Below are positions 43,688 through 53,483 of a stretch of DNA of 64,000 nt, piece after piece. This stretch comes from Opitutia bacterium Tous-C4FEB (GTDB lineage Bacteria > Verrucomicrobiota > Verrucomicrobiia > Opitutales > Opitutaceae), in assembly GCA_002304445.1 (NCBI GenBank), contig NEVA01000006.1, positions 88,638 through 152,637 of the forward strand. The letters are read 5' to 3'. The translations under genes were made by a program, and so were the position numbers. How positions within the stretch are numbered: position 1 is the stretch's first letter; every line of letters starts with the position of its first letter. Under the pieces are notes generated by a model. That model searched no databases. It was given only the letters and a program-made list of their open reading frames with translations, and had not been told where the DNA came from.

Positions 43688-43734
43688 CTGGACGAAAAAA
43701 ATGAGCCTGCGACCGACCAGCGCCGCAACCCAAT

Positions 43735-45081
43735 TCATTCGGGCTCGGCCGTGCCCTCGACCACCCAATCACGAGCCTCGGGGACTTGGACAAAAAATGC
43801 CCGGAGCGCAGCGGAAAGGTGGTCCGCGTAACGGAAATGGGCGCCCATTCCGGTGCGGAGTTCCGCTTCGTAGATAAACTTGTCCCCGTGCGTGCTGTGT
43901 TCGAACGGGGTCTGGGCGCCGAGCAGCAGCGAGTAAACGTAAGTCGCGGAGCCGCGGGCCATCAGCTCCCGGGTGAGTTCCAATTGGTCCGCGAGCAACG
44001 TCGCGTGGGCCGCGTGAGTGATCTCGGGCGGCAGATAGAAGCCAGCCTGGATCATCGGCGTATAGCGATGGCCGGTGCGGTGGCGGTTGAGGTCACGCAG
44101 CTCGGCGATGGCCATGTTGTTCCACGCAAAACTCACCCGCATCCGGCGGGTGGCGGTGCCCTGTTGCGCGTAGCGGTTGGCCCGATGATCAAGCGCGCCG
44201 GCGAGCGATTGCGTCTCGCGGAGAAAAGGCGGTGTGGCCCGGTCGACGTGGACCCAAACTTCGTCGGCGAGAGGCGCCGCGGAGAGCCGGGCCAAACCGA
44301 GCGAGAGCGACGCCGCAAGTTCCTGACGCGCCTGTTCCTCGTAAGATTTTTCGGCGACGCTGTGCCGGGTGAGGCGCGGCGACTGTTTGATGAGTTCCGC
44401 CCGAATCAGCGCGGCCGCGGCGCGGGCCTCGGGATGCGGAAGCGAGTCGAGGTGCTTGACCGTCACGGCCCACATGCGGGACGTCTGGACGAGGCCAAGA
44501 TTGGTGCGGGTGGCGAGCGGGATGAAGTAGCGGGCGCGGTCGAGGGCGTAATTCTTGCGGAGGCGCGTCACGACCGCGGGCTTGGCGTCGGGCGGGAGCC
44601 GGACGAGATCGGGTTGCGCGAGCGCGGCGGCGTCGAGCCGGGCATACTCCGCGTGATAGGCGGCGAAACTGCGGGCGACGATATCGCGCCAGCGCGGAGC
44701 GAGATCATCGGGGATACCAAGTTCCTCCGCCGTCGGGACATTGGCCGCGTCCATGGTGATGTAGCGGGTGGACGACTCTTGCCCGTCGGCCATCTGGGCG
44801 ATCTCAAAAACCTTATAGGCGAGCCACATCGAGACATCGTCGAGGGCGATGGCGATACCGCCCGTGAGCCCGCCGATGGAAGCGTGGCCGTAGTCGACGA
44901 ACTTGAGAATGCGGTCGATCGAGGCGTCGGGATTGGCGAGATCGACCTTGGCCATGATGGCGGCGAGCCCCTCGTTGCTGCGCGAGTAGCGCGCGAGCAC
45001 GGAAGCGAGCAACTCCGGCGTAACCTTGGGCAGATCAGCGGCGGTGGGGGGCGGGACAAGGGCGAGACCGGTGACTTTCAT
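43735..45081 (-). CDS. ThyX-like protein, two-domain form
   Basis: 448 residues from ATG 45081. Two halves each carry traces of flavin-dependent thymidylate synthase. In the first, ILKFVDYGHASIGGLTGG is followed by FEIAQMADGQESSTRYI, resembling the SxQSQRY region; in the second, AIAELRDLNRHRTGHRYTPM resembles the ThyX motif RHRxxSxxxxSxR, with RRMRVSFAWNN before it and LLLGAQTPFEHSTHGDKFIY after. The standard protein is about 220-270 residues, so this is a duplicated or fused form. The motif keeps RHR but the Ser is not in the usual place. A working thymidylate synthase is possible, but not certain; no thyA is visible here. Confidence 0.65.
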   Translation of the reverse strand: MKVTGLALVPPPTAADLPKVTPELLASVLARYSRSNEGLAAIMAKVDLANPDASIDRILKFVDYGHASIGGLTGGIAIALDDVSMWLAYKVFEIAQMADGQESSTRYITMDAANVPTAEELGIPDDLAPRWRDIVARSFAAYHAEYARLDAAALAQPDLVRLPPDAKPAVVTRLRKNYALDRARYFIPLATRTNLGLVQTSRMWAVTVKHLDSLPHPEARAAAALIRAELIKQSPRLTRHSVAEKSYEEQARQELAASLSLGLARLSAAPLADEVWVHVDRATPPFLRETQSLAGALDHRANRYAQQGTATRRMRVSFAWNNMAIAELRDLNRHRTGHRYTPMIQAGFYLPPEITHAAHATLLADQLELTRELMARGSATYVYSLLLGAQTPFEHSTHGDKFIYEAELRTGMGAHFRYADHLSAALRAFFVQVPEARDWVVEGTAEPE

Positions 45082-45147
45082 GCGGCGGAGCAATAGCCGC
45101 AAAGCGACGGGAAAAGCGCAAGCCGGAGGAGCGCGACGCGGCGATAT

Positions 45148-45915
45148 TTACTCCGCCGTCGGGCGGAGCACGGCCGGGAGGAGGATAAAGCCGGTTGCGA
45201 GATCGCCGAGCACTTCGCTGCGGGTGCCCGCGTAGTGGACGTGCCAAAGGGCGAGCAGGGCGCAGAAAAGGGCGTCGGTCCGGTCTTCGACCGGCTTCGT
45301 CCATGGGGTGGCGAGGAGCGCGTTGGTTTCCGGATCGAGGAGAAGAAAGGGAAACTCGCGAGCGAGGAGTGCCGTGAGCAGGCCTTGCAGTCGGCGAAAT
45401 TCAAGCCGGCGGGCGGCGACGGGCCCTCTCTTGTATTTGATGATGCGCGGCAGCCGGAAGAGCCGGACCATCGCGGGGTGCGGGTAAACTTCGGCGGCGA
45501 GTCGGGGCGCGGGAGTTTCGGTTTTTGATTTTTGGGTTTCGATCGGGGGAAGACTCCAGCCGGAGACGAAGCAGAGGTCGTCGGCGAGGCGGGCGAGGAT
45601 GCGCGGGGGGCGCGGGCACTTGGTGAGGTTGGCCGGGTGACAGGCGGCGTGTTCGCGGTGGAAGAGCGTGTGCGTGAGGCGGTCCACGGGGCGCGTGCCG
45701 GTGAGATTCGGGCAAACGATCGGCGCATCGATCGCGGCAAACGCCGGTTCATCCGGGCGAAGGCGCCCGGTGATTGCAGCGACCAGAGCGAGATCGCCCT
45801 GCGGATAATCATAGCCGAGCAAGCGCGCCCGGCGCCGGGCTACGTCGTAGCGGATAAAACAGAGGCCGTCGGAGTTTTTCTCACCCCAAGCGAGGTCAAG
45901 GCCGATGAGAAGCAT
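45148..45915 (-). CDS. DUF429 domain protein
   Basis: 255 residues with the DUF429 pattern: LLIGLDLAWGEKNSDGLCFI at the N-terminus, FAAIDAPIVCPNLTGTRPVD, then AAEVYPHPAMVRLFRLP and IKYKRGPVAARRLEFRRLQG, and the late DALFCALLALWHV. Such proteins have an RNase H-like or predicted-nuclease fold; activity is untested. The gene starts 42 bases after the nuoN stop on the same strand, so it may be on the tail of the nuo transcript. The short string LPPIETQKSKTET is a low-complexity insertion. Confidence 0.8.
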   Translation of the reverse strand: MLLIGLDLAWGEKNSDGLCFIRYDVARRRARLLGYDYPQGDLALVAAITGRLRPDEPAFAAIDAPIVCPNLTGTRPVDRLTHTLFHREHAACHPANLTKCPRPPRILARLADDLCFVSGWSLPPIETQKSKTETPAPRLAAEVYPHPAMVRLFRLPRIIKYKRGPVAARRLEFRRLQGLLTALLAREFPFLLLDPETNALLATPWTKPVEDRTDALFCALLALWHVHYAGTRSEVLGDLATGFILLPAVLRPTAE

Positions 45916-45957
45916 GAACCCGAACGGATGCCGGCAAACGCCAAGCCGGCGCAGTGA

Positions 45958-47469
45958 TTAACGCGGCGTGAGCCAAGCGCCGAGCGGGCCTTGGTAGAAA
46001 CCTAGGACAACAGTCGAGAGGGCGAGTGCGCCGAGAGCGATGCCGGTCACCAGATCGACCGGCGTGCGGGCGGGCTTGGCCGGGGCTTCGGGCGAGGTCG
46101 CCCATGTTTCGAAGAAGGCCGCCTTGATCCAACCAAAGTAGTAATAGATCGAAATCACCACGCCGATAACCGCCACCGCGATCAGACCGTAAAGACCGGC
46201 TTGAAAGGCCGAGATGAAGATGAAGAGCTTGCCCATGAAGCCGACCAACGGAGGGATGCCCGCCAGCGAGCCGAGACCGACCGCGAGCACGAGGGCGAGG
46301 AACGGGTTGGCTTTTGCGAGGCCGGCGTAGTGGTCGAGTTCTTGATCGGTATCGTTGGCGCCCGCGAGGTGGGTCATCACGCCAAACACCGCAAACGAGG
46401 CGAGCAAGTAGGCGAAGAGATAGAAGTAAATCGAGCCCACGGCCATCGGCGCACGGCTCGCGGCGGCGACGCCAAGGAGCAAGAAGCCGGCGTGGGAAAC
46501 GCCGGAGAGGCCGATGAGGCGTTTGACGTTGTGCTGCGTGAGCGCCGCGACGTTGCCGAAGAGCAACGTGGCGCCGGCGAAAAACGTCAGCACCGGCATC
46601 AGCAGCCAGCCGTAGCTGGCAAACACGGTGAGGCTCAGGCTGAGCAAAACCGCAAAGCCGACGGCTTTTGAGGAAACCGCCAGAAATGCGGTCACGGGAG
46701 TGGGCGCACCCTGATAAACATCGGGCACCCAAATCTGGAACGGGAACGCACCGATCTTGAACGCGACGCCGGAGAGGACGAGGACGATGCCGATGCTCGC
46801 GAGAAAGTTGTGGGGATTGGCGGCGAGGAAGGAGGCGAGTTGGCCGTAGTGCATCGCTTGGGCGGTGTGGCCGGGAAGCGCGGCATTGCCGGCGACGCCG
46901 TAAAGGAGCACGATCCCGAACAACAGGAGCGAAGAACTGAGTGCGCCCATCACAAGGTATTTGAGACCGGCCTCGAGGGTCAGCGAATTGTTGCGGTAAT
47001 AGCTGACGAGAATGTAGAGCCCGATCGTGACGGTCTCGAGAGTGACGAAAAGCAGGAGGAGGTTGTTGGACTGCGCCAGCAGCATCATGCCGGCAGTGAC
47101 GACGAGCACGATGTGGTAAAACTCGACGCGCGGCATGGCCTGTTTGGCGAGACTCACGCGGGCGAGCAGGCAGACCATCACGGCGGCGAGCAGGAAGAAA
47201 ATCCGCATGATCTGGCCGTCACGCGTGTGGCGCAGAAGGCCGTTGAAGGTCTCGGTAGCGACATACGGATTGTGAAACGTGGCGAGGACGTTGCCGAGGA
47301 CGCAGAGCAGACCGGCGAGCGCGGCGGCCGGGACCATCTGGTGTTGCTGCTTAGGAAAGAGCAACTCGATCACCAGCAGCACGAGGGCCAGGACGCCCAA
47401 CATGATCTCAGGCATGATGGCGCCCCAGAGGTTGTTCGCGGCGAAGTTTTGAAGAACCGTGATGTCCAT
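45958..47469 (-). CDS. nuoN: NADH-quinone oxidoreductase subunit N
   Basis: 503 residues with about 14 transmembrane helices and the proton-antiporter fold. It has LKYLVMGALSSSLLLFGIVL, GIVLVLSGVAFKIGAFPFQI (Lys in helix 8 region) and VPDVYQGAPTPVTAFLAVSS, typical of NuoN. It forms one of the three antiporter-like proton channels in the membrane arm. Last nuo gene; the stop lies 12 bases before DUF429's upstream end region. Spacing to nuoM is 12 bases. Confidence 0.96.
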   Translation of the reverse strand: MDITVLQNFAANNLWGAIMPEIMLGVLALVLLVIELLFPKQQHQMVPAAALAGLLCVLGNVLATFHNPYVATETFNGLLRHTRDGQIMRIFFLLAAVMVCLLARVSLAKQAMPRVEFYHIVLVVTAGMMLLAQSNNLLLLFVTLETVTIGLYILVSYYRNNSLTLEAGLKYLVMGALSSSLLLFGIVLLYGVAGNAALPGHTAQAMHYGQLASFLAANPHNFLASIGIVLVLSGVAFKIGAFPFQIWVPDVYQGAPTPVTAFLAVSSKAVGFAVLLSLSLTVFASYGWLLMPVLTFFAGATLLFGNVAALTQHNVKRLIGLSGVSHAGFLLLGVAAASRAPMAVGSIYFYLFAYLLASFAVFGVMTHLAGANDTDQELDHYAGLAKANPFLALVLAVGLGSLAGIPPLVGFMGKLFIFISAFQAGLYGLIAVAVIGVVISIYYYFGWIKAAFFETWATSPEAPAKPARTPVDLVTGIALGALALSTVVLGFYQGPLGAWLTPR

Positions 47470-47481
47470 GACAGAGGAGCG

Positions 47482-49002
47482 TTACTTTGCGGCGGCGACC
47501 TGCGCGGCGGACGCGGGCGCGAGCGTGGCGTCGAGGGCGGTAGAAAGAGACTTGGGCCAAAAGCCGACGAACATCAGCGCAGCGAGCAAAATCAGGGCGG
47601 GCAGACGCTCGCTCCACCGGAGATCGGTGACGGGATTCGCGGCCGCGACTTTGGCGAACTCCGGGGTAACCGGGCCGAAGAAAACGGCGGCTGCAGCGCG
47701 AAGCCCGTAGATAGCCGAGATCACGACGCCGGCGACGGCGAGCACGGTGATGAGCGGGGAGAATTTCCAGAGCGCGACGAAGATCGTGAGTTCGCCCCAG
47801 AAGTTGGCGAATCCGGGAAGACCGATTCCAGCAAAGGTCGCGGCAACGAAGAGAGCGGCGAGAACGGGCGCCTTCTGCGCGAGTCCGCCCATTTCATCGA
47901 GGGCAAAAGTGTGGGTACGGTGATAAACACTGGTCGAGAGCAGGAACATCAGCGCGACCGAAAGACCGTGGGCGACCATCAGCAGCACGACGCCGCCGAC
48001 GCCGAGCGTCGAACCGGCCGCAATGCCAAGGAAGGCATAGCCCATATGCATCACCGAGCTGTAACCGACCATCTGCTTGAGGTCCCGTTGGGCGACGGTG
48101 ACAAACCCGATCACCAGAACATTCCCGATCACCGCAAGCCAAGCGATGGGGTGCGACCAATGCACGAGACCGGCGGGCAACAGCGGAAGCGCGATTTGGA
48201 TCAGACCGTAGAGACCGAACTTCTTGAGCACGCCGGCGTGAAGCATCGCGGCCGAGCTGGGTGCCGCGCCATAGCCAAGCGGGGCCCAGGTGTGCAGCGG
48301 CCAGATCGAAACCAGAATACCGAAGCCCAGCGCCAGCAGGCCAAAAATATTCTGCTGAACGGTAACGCCCAGCGGTTGGGCGGCGAGCACCCGGCGCAGG
48401 TCGATCAGATCAAAGCTGTTCGCTCCGCTCTTCACGTAGAGCGCAATCAAGCCGACCAGAGACAACATGGCGCCCGCAGTGAGGTAGATCGTGAGCTTCA
48501 TCGCCGCGTAGTTGCGGTCGCGGCCACCCCAGATCCCGACCATGATAAACGTCGGAATGAGCGCGAGCTCATGGAAAAAGTAGAAGAAGAAAATATCGAC
48601 GCTGGCGAACACGCCCATGAGACCTCCCTGCATCACCAGCAGCAGCAGCAGGTAAATCTTGAGCCGCTCGGCCCCGGACTGGATGGCATAGAGTCCGGCG
48701 GCGAACCCAACGATGCCAGCGAGCACGAAGAGCGGGAGCGAGATGCCGTTAAGACCGAGTTTGAGACCGATCCCGAGGGCGTCGAGGCCGGTCGAGTAGG
48801 ACGTGAGGAACGCGTAACCACTCGTCTGGGGAACGGCGGCGTAGTAGAACCACACGTGCAGGGCGAGGAGCAACGGCAAGCCGAAACCGACGTAGGCCAG
48901 CTTGACCGAAAACCGCTTGGGCAGGCCGCACGCGATCGCGAGCGCGACGGCGAGCGGCGCGAGGATGGCGACGAGGAGAGGATCGAAAGGCAGATTGATC
49001 AT
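47482..49002 (-). CDS. nuoM: NADH-quinone oxidoreductase subunit M
   Basis: 506 residues, antiporter-like subunit. Shows FFYFFHELALIPTFIMVGIW with its conserved Glu (FHE), LKFGL-like helix text (VQQNIFGLLALGFGILVSI), WPLHTWAPLGYGAAPSSAAM and LHAGVLKKFGLYGLIQIALP. It translocates protons in the membrane arm of complex I. Spacing to nuoL is 7 bases. Confidence 0.96.
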   Translation of the reverse strand: MINLPFDPLLVAILAPLAVALAIACGLPKRFSVKLAYVGFGLPLLLALHVWFYYAAVPQTSGYAFLTSYSTGLDALGIGLKLGLNGISLPLFVLAGIVGFAAGLYAIQSGAERLKIYLLLLLVMQGGLMGVFASVDIFFFYFFHELALIPTFIMVGIWGGRDRNYAAMKLTIYLTAGAMLSLVGLIALYVKSGANSFDLIDLRRVLAAQPLGVTVQQNIFGLLALGFGILVSIWPLHTWAPLGYGAAPSSAAMLHAGVLKKFGLYGLIQIALPLLPAGLVHWSHPIAWLAVIGNVLVIGFVTVAQRDLKQMVGYSSVMHMGYAFLGIAAGSTLGVGGVVLLMVAHGLSVALMFLLSTSVYHRTHTFALDEMGGLAQKAPVLAALFVAATFAGIGLPGFANFWGELTIFVALWKFSPLITVLAVAGVVISAIYGLRAAAAVFFGPVTPEFAKVAAANPVTDLRWSERLPALILLAALMFVGFWPKSLSTALDATLAPASAAQVAAAK

Positions 49003-49009
49003 CGAGGGA

Positions 49010-50887
49010 TCAGAAAATCTCGTTGGCGTAGATCCAGAGGATCACGAGGCCCAGCAGGAACCAGTAGAGGTAGACGTTAAGCCGGCCCACATGCAGACCG
49101 CGCGCCCCAAGCCCGACGAGACCGACAATCCCGGCGAGGCCGCGGACGATGAGGCCGGCGAGGAAAATCTGCTCGAGGAAGTTGAGGAACAGGGCAAAGC
49201 GCTGTTGGACCTTGGCCACATAGTAATCATAGCCGCGATCGAAGGAAAACTGCAGGGCCGTGAGCGCGCCGAAAAGGCCGGGGGATTTGGCGCCGAGCGA
49301 GTCGGTGGCGGCGGATTTGTAGAAAACGAGGGCCGCAGCCGCTCCGATCACGGTGACGGCGACGCTGGTAATCAAAATGACCATGTGGTCGGTGCCGTGG
49401 GCGATGGGGATGAGCACAAAAACTTCGGAGAAAACTTTGGGGTAGAGCGCCGTGTAGCCGCCGAAAACGGACAAGATCGCGAGGACCACGAGCGGCAGCG
49501 TGAGCGTGAGCCCGCCTTCGTGGGCGTGGGAAGCGGCGTCAGAGCGGGGCGCGCCGAGGAATGTGATCTTCCAGAGGCGCACCATGTAGAACGAGGTAAG
49601 GACGGCGGTCAGCGCCAAGAGGGCGAAGACCGGGGTGTTTTTAGCGTAAGCCAAGTAAAGAATCGCGTCCTTCGAGAAAAACCCCGCAAGGAAAGGAAAC
49701 CCGATAATGGCGAGAACGCCGAGAGTGAACGTCGCGAAGGTGAGCGGCATCTTCGTTTTCAATCCGCCCATCTTGAAAATATTCTGTTCGTGATGACAGC
49801 CGTGGATCACAGATCCCGAGCCGAGGAACATGAGGGCCTTGAAGAAGGCGTGGGTCATGAGGTGGAACATCGCCGCGCCGACGCCGGCGGCGACCATGTG
49901 CGAGTGATCGCCATGTGCCACGGCGAGCGAACCGAGACCGAAGGCGGCAACCATGTAGCCGAGCTGGGAGAGCGTGGAGTAAGCCAGGATCTTCTTGATG
50001 TCGCTCTGCACGATGGCGCAGAGCGCGGCGTAGAGCGCGGTGGCGGTGCCGGTCCACATGATGACGGTGAGCGCGTCGGGCACCATGAGAACATTGATCC
50101 GGCAAAGCATGTAAATGCCGGCGGCCACCATGGTAGCGGCATGGATCAAGGCCGAAACGGGGGTCGGGCCTTCCATCGCGTCGGGCAACCAGACCTGGAG
50201 CGGGAGCTGGGCGGATTTGCCGACCGCGCCGCAAAAGAGAAGCAGCGGGATCAGCGCGCTGAAGACCAAGCCGTCTTTCGCGGCAAGAGCGTCGAGCTCG
50301 CTTAAGTTTACCGTATGGTTGGCCCAGTAGCACATCACGATGCCGAGCAAAAAACCAAAGTCACCGACGCGATTCGCGATAAAGGCCTTCTTCGAAGCGG
50401 CCGCAGGCGCAGGTCGTTCGTGCCAATGATTGATGAGCAGATAGGAGCTGAAACCGACCAGCTCCCAAAAGATAAACATCATGAAAAGATTGTCGGCGAA
50501 AACGATGCCGAGCATCGAAAACATGAAGATCGAAAGGCCGCCGAAGTAGCGGGCCTTGGCCTCGTCGTCATGCATGTAACCGAGGGAAAACACATGCACG
50601 CACACACCGACGATGCCGACGATGCTGAGCATGAGCGCCGCGAGGTCGTCGAACTTGAAGCCGAGCGAGAGCGAGAAGCCGCCGAGCTTCAGCCACTCGG
50701 CCGAGGCGCTGAAACGATAGGCGTCGCCACCCAAGGCGAGCCCGAGGCCGGCGACCGCGACCGCGAGGGCCGCAGCCAAAGACACGGCGGAAGCGAGCGT
50801 GCCTTGCCGACGGAGAAAGAGCGCAATGACTGCGGCAGAGCCGAGCGGCGCGAGCAAAACGGTGAGGGCGAGAGCAACGGGCGTCAT
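49010..50887 (-). CDS. nuoL: NADH-quinone oxidoreductase subunit L
   Basis: 625 residues, the largest antiporter-like subunit with the long amphipathic lateral helix at its C-terminus. Strings: FMMFIFWELVGFSSYLLINH, AFIANRVGDFGFLLGIVMCY, LPLQVWLPDAMEGPTPVSAL, IHAATMVAAGIYMLCRINVL and DIKKILAYSTLSQLGYMVAA. It carries out proton pumping at the distal end of complex I. Confidence 0.97.
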   Translation of the reverse strand: MTPVALALTVLLAPLGSAAVIALFLRRQGTLASAVSLAAALAVAVAGLGLALGGDAYRFSASAEWLKLGGFSLSLGFKFDDLAALMLSIVGIVGVCVHVFSLGYMHDDEAKARYFGGLSIFMFSMLGIVFADNLFMMFIFWELVGFSSYLLINHWHERPAPAAASKKAFIANRVGDFGFLLGIVMCYWANHTVNLSELDALAAKDGLVFSALIPLLLFCGAVGKSAQLPLQVWLPDAMEGPTPVSALIHAATMVAAGIYMLCRINVLMVPDALTVIMWTGTATALYAALCAIVQSDIKKILAYSTLSQLGYMVAAFGLGSLAVAHGDHSHMVAAGVGAAMFHLMTHAFFKALMFLGSGSVIHGCHHEQNIFKMGGLKTKMPLTFATFTLGVLAIIGFPFLAGFFSKDAILYLAYAKNTPVFALLALTAVLTSFYMVRLWKITFLGAPRSDAASHAHEGGLTLTLPLVVLAILSVFGGYTALYPKVFSEVFVLIPIAHGTDHMVILITSVAVTVIGAAAALVFYKSAATDSLGAKSPGLFGALTALQFSFDRGYDYYVAKVQQRFALFLNFLEQIFLAGLIVRGLAGIVGLVGLGARGLHVGRLNVYLYWFLLGLVILWIYANEIF

Positions 50888-50898
50888 GGCGGGCGGCG

Positions 50899-51207
50899 TC
50901 AGTTCTTCAGCGAATCAAGCTGGTCAATTTGCACGGTCTGGCGCTTGCGAAAGAGCGCGACGATGATCGCAAGACCGACGGCCACCTCAGCCGCCGCCAC
51001 GGTCAAAATGAAGAAAACAAAAATATTGCCGTCCATCGTGGCATTGAAGCGGGAGAACGCGACGAGCGCCAAGGTCGACGCGATCAGCATGAGCTCAAGG
51101 CACATGAAGACCACTAGCGTGTTGCGTCGCAGGAGCACACCGAAAAAGCCGATCACAAACAGCAGCGAGCTGATGATCACGTATTCGTTGAGACTGGCGG
51201 TCATCAT
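50899..51207 (-). CDS. nuoK: NADH-quinone oxidoreductase subunit K
   Basis: 102 residues, three transmembrane helices, with the conserved Glu in helix 2 ([10 protein letters not shown]) and Glu in helix 3 ([18 protein letters not shown]). It is a core subunit of the membrane arm. It overlaps the nuoJ stop by ATGA. Confidence 0.96.
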   Translation of the reverse strand: MMTASLNEYVIISSLLFVIGFFGVLLRRNTLVVFMCLELMLIASTLALVAFSRFNATMDGNIFVFFILTVAAAEVAVGLAIIVALFRKRQTVQIDQLDSLKN

Positions 51208-51719
51208 TTGGCGGGCTCCTCCGTCGCGTGTTTCTTGCTGAGGACGATCACGCCGAGCATCGCGATCAGCAGCAGAAAGCCGATGATCTGCACCGGCAGC
51301 AAATAAGTGGTGAAGAGCTGCTGCGCGTAGGGCTTGAGATTTGCGCCCTCGGCCGCGAGCCGGTTGAGGCGCGGTGCGTCGAGGTGGCCTTTGACGGCGA
51401 TGGTGCCGAGGCCGGTGAGGAGAAGGGCGAAGGCCATCAGACCGGCAAACGTGGTGATGCCGCTAAAACCGAACGACTGGCGCCCCTGCACATCGAGCAA
51501 CATGATGATAAAGAGAAACAGCGCGACGACCGCGCCCGCGTAGACGAGGAGCAAAATGAAAGCCAGGAGGTAGGCGTCGAGTTGAACAAAGAGCCCGGCG
51601 ACGCCGACGAGACACAGCAGAAGGCAACCGGCGGCATTGACGGCGTTCTTGTTCACGACGACGCCCACGGCGCAGAGCACCGTGAGGGTAGAAAAGAGCA
51701 AAAAGAGGATGGAGGCCAT
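51204..51719 (-). CDS. nuoJ: NADH-quinone oxidoreductase subunit J
   Basis: 171 residues, five transmembrane helices. [27 protein letters not shown] is the signature helix 3 containing the pi-bulge region, and [20 protein letters not shown] is the last helix. It forms part of the proton path with NuoA, NuoK and NuoH. Confidence 0.95.
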   Translation of the reverse strand: MASILFLLFSTLTVLCAVGVVVNKNAVNAAGCLLLCLVGVAGLFVQLDAYLLAFILLLVYAGAVVALFLFIIMLLDVQGRQSFGFSGITTFAGLMAFALLLTGLGTIAVKGHLDAPRLNRLAAEGANLKPYAQQLFTTYLLPVQIIGFLLLIAMLGVIVLSKKHATEEPAK

Positions 51720-51746
51720 GGCGGGTCAGTCGGAAGCGGGAAACGA

Positions 51747-52289
51747 TCAGTGGGCGTTGCCGTGTTCTTCTGCGGCTTTCTTTTTGTCCCATTTGAAATG
51801 CGCATCGGGCAACGTGCCGCCGAGCTCGTAGAGGCGGTCCTTATGGTTGACCATCTCCTCGCGGGAGTAGCCCGACATGGAAAACTGATTTTGCAGGAAA
51901 ATCGCTTCCTCGGGACAGACCTCCTGGCAAAGGCCGCAATAAATACAGCGGAGCATGTCGATATCGAAGGCCTTCGGACCCTTTTCCACGTGCGCACGGT
52001 CGGGCTGATCGGCGGGAATTTCCCCGGGAGTGATGCGGATCGCTTTGGGCGGGCAGACGAATTCGCAGAGCTGGCAGGACACGCATTTCTCGCGGCCGTT
52101 GGGATCCATGACCAGAGTGGGCACGCCACGATAACCGGTGGGGATCGCAGGGCGCTGCTCGGGATACTCGAGCGTCTTCTTCGGAGCGACAAGATGCTTG
52201 AGGGTCGTCTTCAACCCGCCCGCGATCTGCGGCAGGTAGGTGCGCTCGAGAAAAGTGAGCGGCTTGCGTTCTACGGTGATGACGGCCAT
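51747..52289 (-). CDS. nuoI: NADH-quinone oxidoreductase subunit I (2x[4Fe-4S])
   Basis: 180 residues. Two ferredoxin motifs, CVSCQLCEFVCPPKAI and CIYCGLCQEVCPEEAI, ligate the N6a and N6b clusters in the electron path to N2. The N-terminal half (LKTTLKHLVAPKKTLEYPEQ) anchors it to the membrane arm. Longer C-terminus than average ends KKKAAEEHGNAH. Confidence 0.97.
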   Translation of the reverse strand: MAVITVERKPLTFLERTYLPQIAGGLKTTLKHLVAPKKTLEYPEQRPAIPTGYRGVPTLVMDPNGREKCVSCQLCEFVCPPKAIRITPGEIPADQPDRAHVEKGPKAFDIDMLRCIYCGLCQEVCPEEAIFLQNQFSMSGYSREEMVNHKDRLYELGGTLPDAHFKWDKKKAAEEHGNAH

Positions 52290-52308
52290 GGCGCGGGACG
52301 GTTCGAGA

Positions 52309-53469
52309 TTACTTTTGGATGAACGCGATGGCGATCGCGTAGAAAAGAAGGTTGGCGATCGAGAGCGGCAACAAACGCTGCCAGCCGATCTTCATCACTT
52401 GGTCGTAGCGGAAACGCGGAAGCGTCCAGCGCACCCACATAAAAAGGAAGATCATCGCGAGCACCTTCCCGAGGAAGATCGAGATCGAGAGCACGCCCAC
52501 GAAAAGCGGATGCGAGGCCAACGGAGTGATTTGGGCGAGCCAGCCGACCAAGTCCGCGAGCGGCACCCAAGGAAGCGGATTCCAGCCGCCGCCGAACAGC
52601 AGCATGAACACGCCGGAGCCGACGATCATATGCGAATACTCGGCGACGAAGAAAAGGCCCCACTTGAACGCGCCGTATTCGGTGTGGAAACTGCCGACGA
52701 GGTCGGATTCGGATTCCACCGTGTCAAATGGTTGCCGATTAGTCTCGGCGAAGAGCGCGACGAAAAAAATGAAGGCCGAAAGCGGCATCAGAAAGCCAAA
52801 CCACATGCCGCCAAGAAATCCGGGTTGGCTTTGGAACTCGACGACGCGGCCAAAACCCATCGTCGCTTCCATGCCCGGCGCGTTGACCCAGAGAAAAACC
52901 GGGAGCACGGAGAGCGCCATCGAAAGCTCGTAAGAGATAAGCTGGGCGGAAGCGCGCACGCTGCCGAGAAACGGGTATTTCGAATTCGAGGCCCAGCCGG
53001 CGAGAATCATCGAATACACGCCGAGCGAGGAGACGGCGAATACCGCGAGAATGCCAACGTCGAGCGGCGCCAGACCGACCGGGATGATCTTGCCGGCCGC
53101 ATCAAGGTAAGCGCCAAACGGCACCACGACCACCGTTGTGAGCGCCGGGATCATCGCGACAATCGGCGCGAGCACGAAGTAGAACTTGTTCACGTGGCCC
53201 GGCAAAGAGTCTTCCTTAAACAGCATCTTCCCGCCGTCGGCCATGACGTGGAAAATGCCGAGGCGTTGCAGAAAGGTCCCCAAGAAAGGAATCCAAGCGA
53301 CCCACGGCACGACGGCACGGTTGGGGCCGGGCCGATCCTGAATCCAAGCCGCGACCTTGCGCTCGGCCATCGAGCACGCGCCGGCGATCGGAAAGATGAC
53401 CATAATCACCGCGAGCCCTTGCAAAAACAGCCGGATTACCAGCGGGATCTCAAAATAGAAGTCGAACAT
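52309..53469 (-). CDS. nuoH: NADH-quinone oxidoreductase subunit H
   Basis: 386 residues, eight transmembrane helices. MAERKVAAWIQDRPGPNRAV, the quinone-site loop AETNRQPFDTVESESDLVGS and FHTEYGAFKWGLFFVAEYSH are diagnostic for NuoH. It forms most of the quinone-binding chamber. The stop-to-start gap with nuoI is 19 bases. Confidence 0.97.
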   Translation of the reverse strand: MFDFYFEIPLVIRLFLQGLAVIMVIFPIAGACSMAERKVAAWIQDRPGPNRAVVPWVAWIPFLGTFLQRLGIFHVMADGGKMLFKEDSLPGHVNKFYFVLAPIVAMIPALTTVVVVPFGAYLDAAGKIIPVGLAPLDVGILAVFAVSSLGVYSMILAGWASNSKYPFLGSVRASAQLISYELSMALSVLPVFLWVNAPGMEATMGFGRVVEFQSQPGFLGGMWFGFLMPLSAFIFFVALFAETNRQPFDTVESESDLVGSFHTEYGAFKWGLFFVAEYSHMIVGSGVFMLLFGGGWNPLPWVPLADLVGWLAQITPLASHPLFVGVLSISIFLGKVLAMIFLFMWVRWTLPRFRYDQVMKIGWQRLLPLSIANLLFYAIAIAFIQK

Positions 53470-53483
53470 GGCGGCGCGTTAAA

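Noticed and set aside
46810..49080. 756-codon open frame on the plus strand opposite nuoN and nuoM
   Set aside because: Composition is extreme (very rich in E, D, R, H, G), no domain, and the minus strand codes clear NuoN and NuoM. It is an antisense shadow of high GC.
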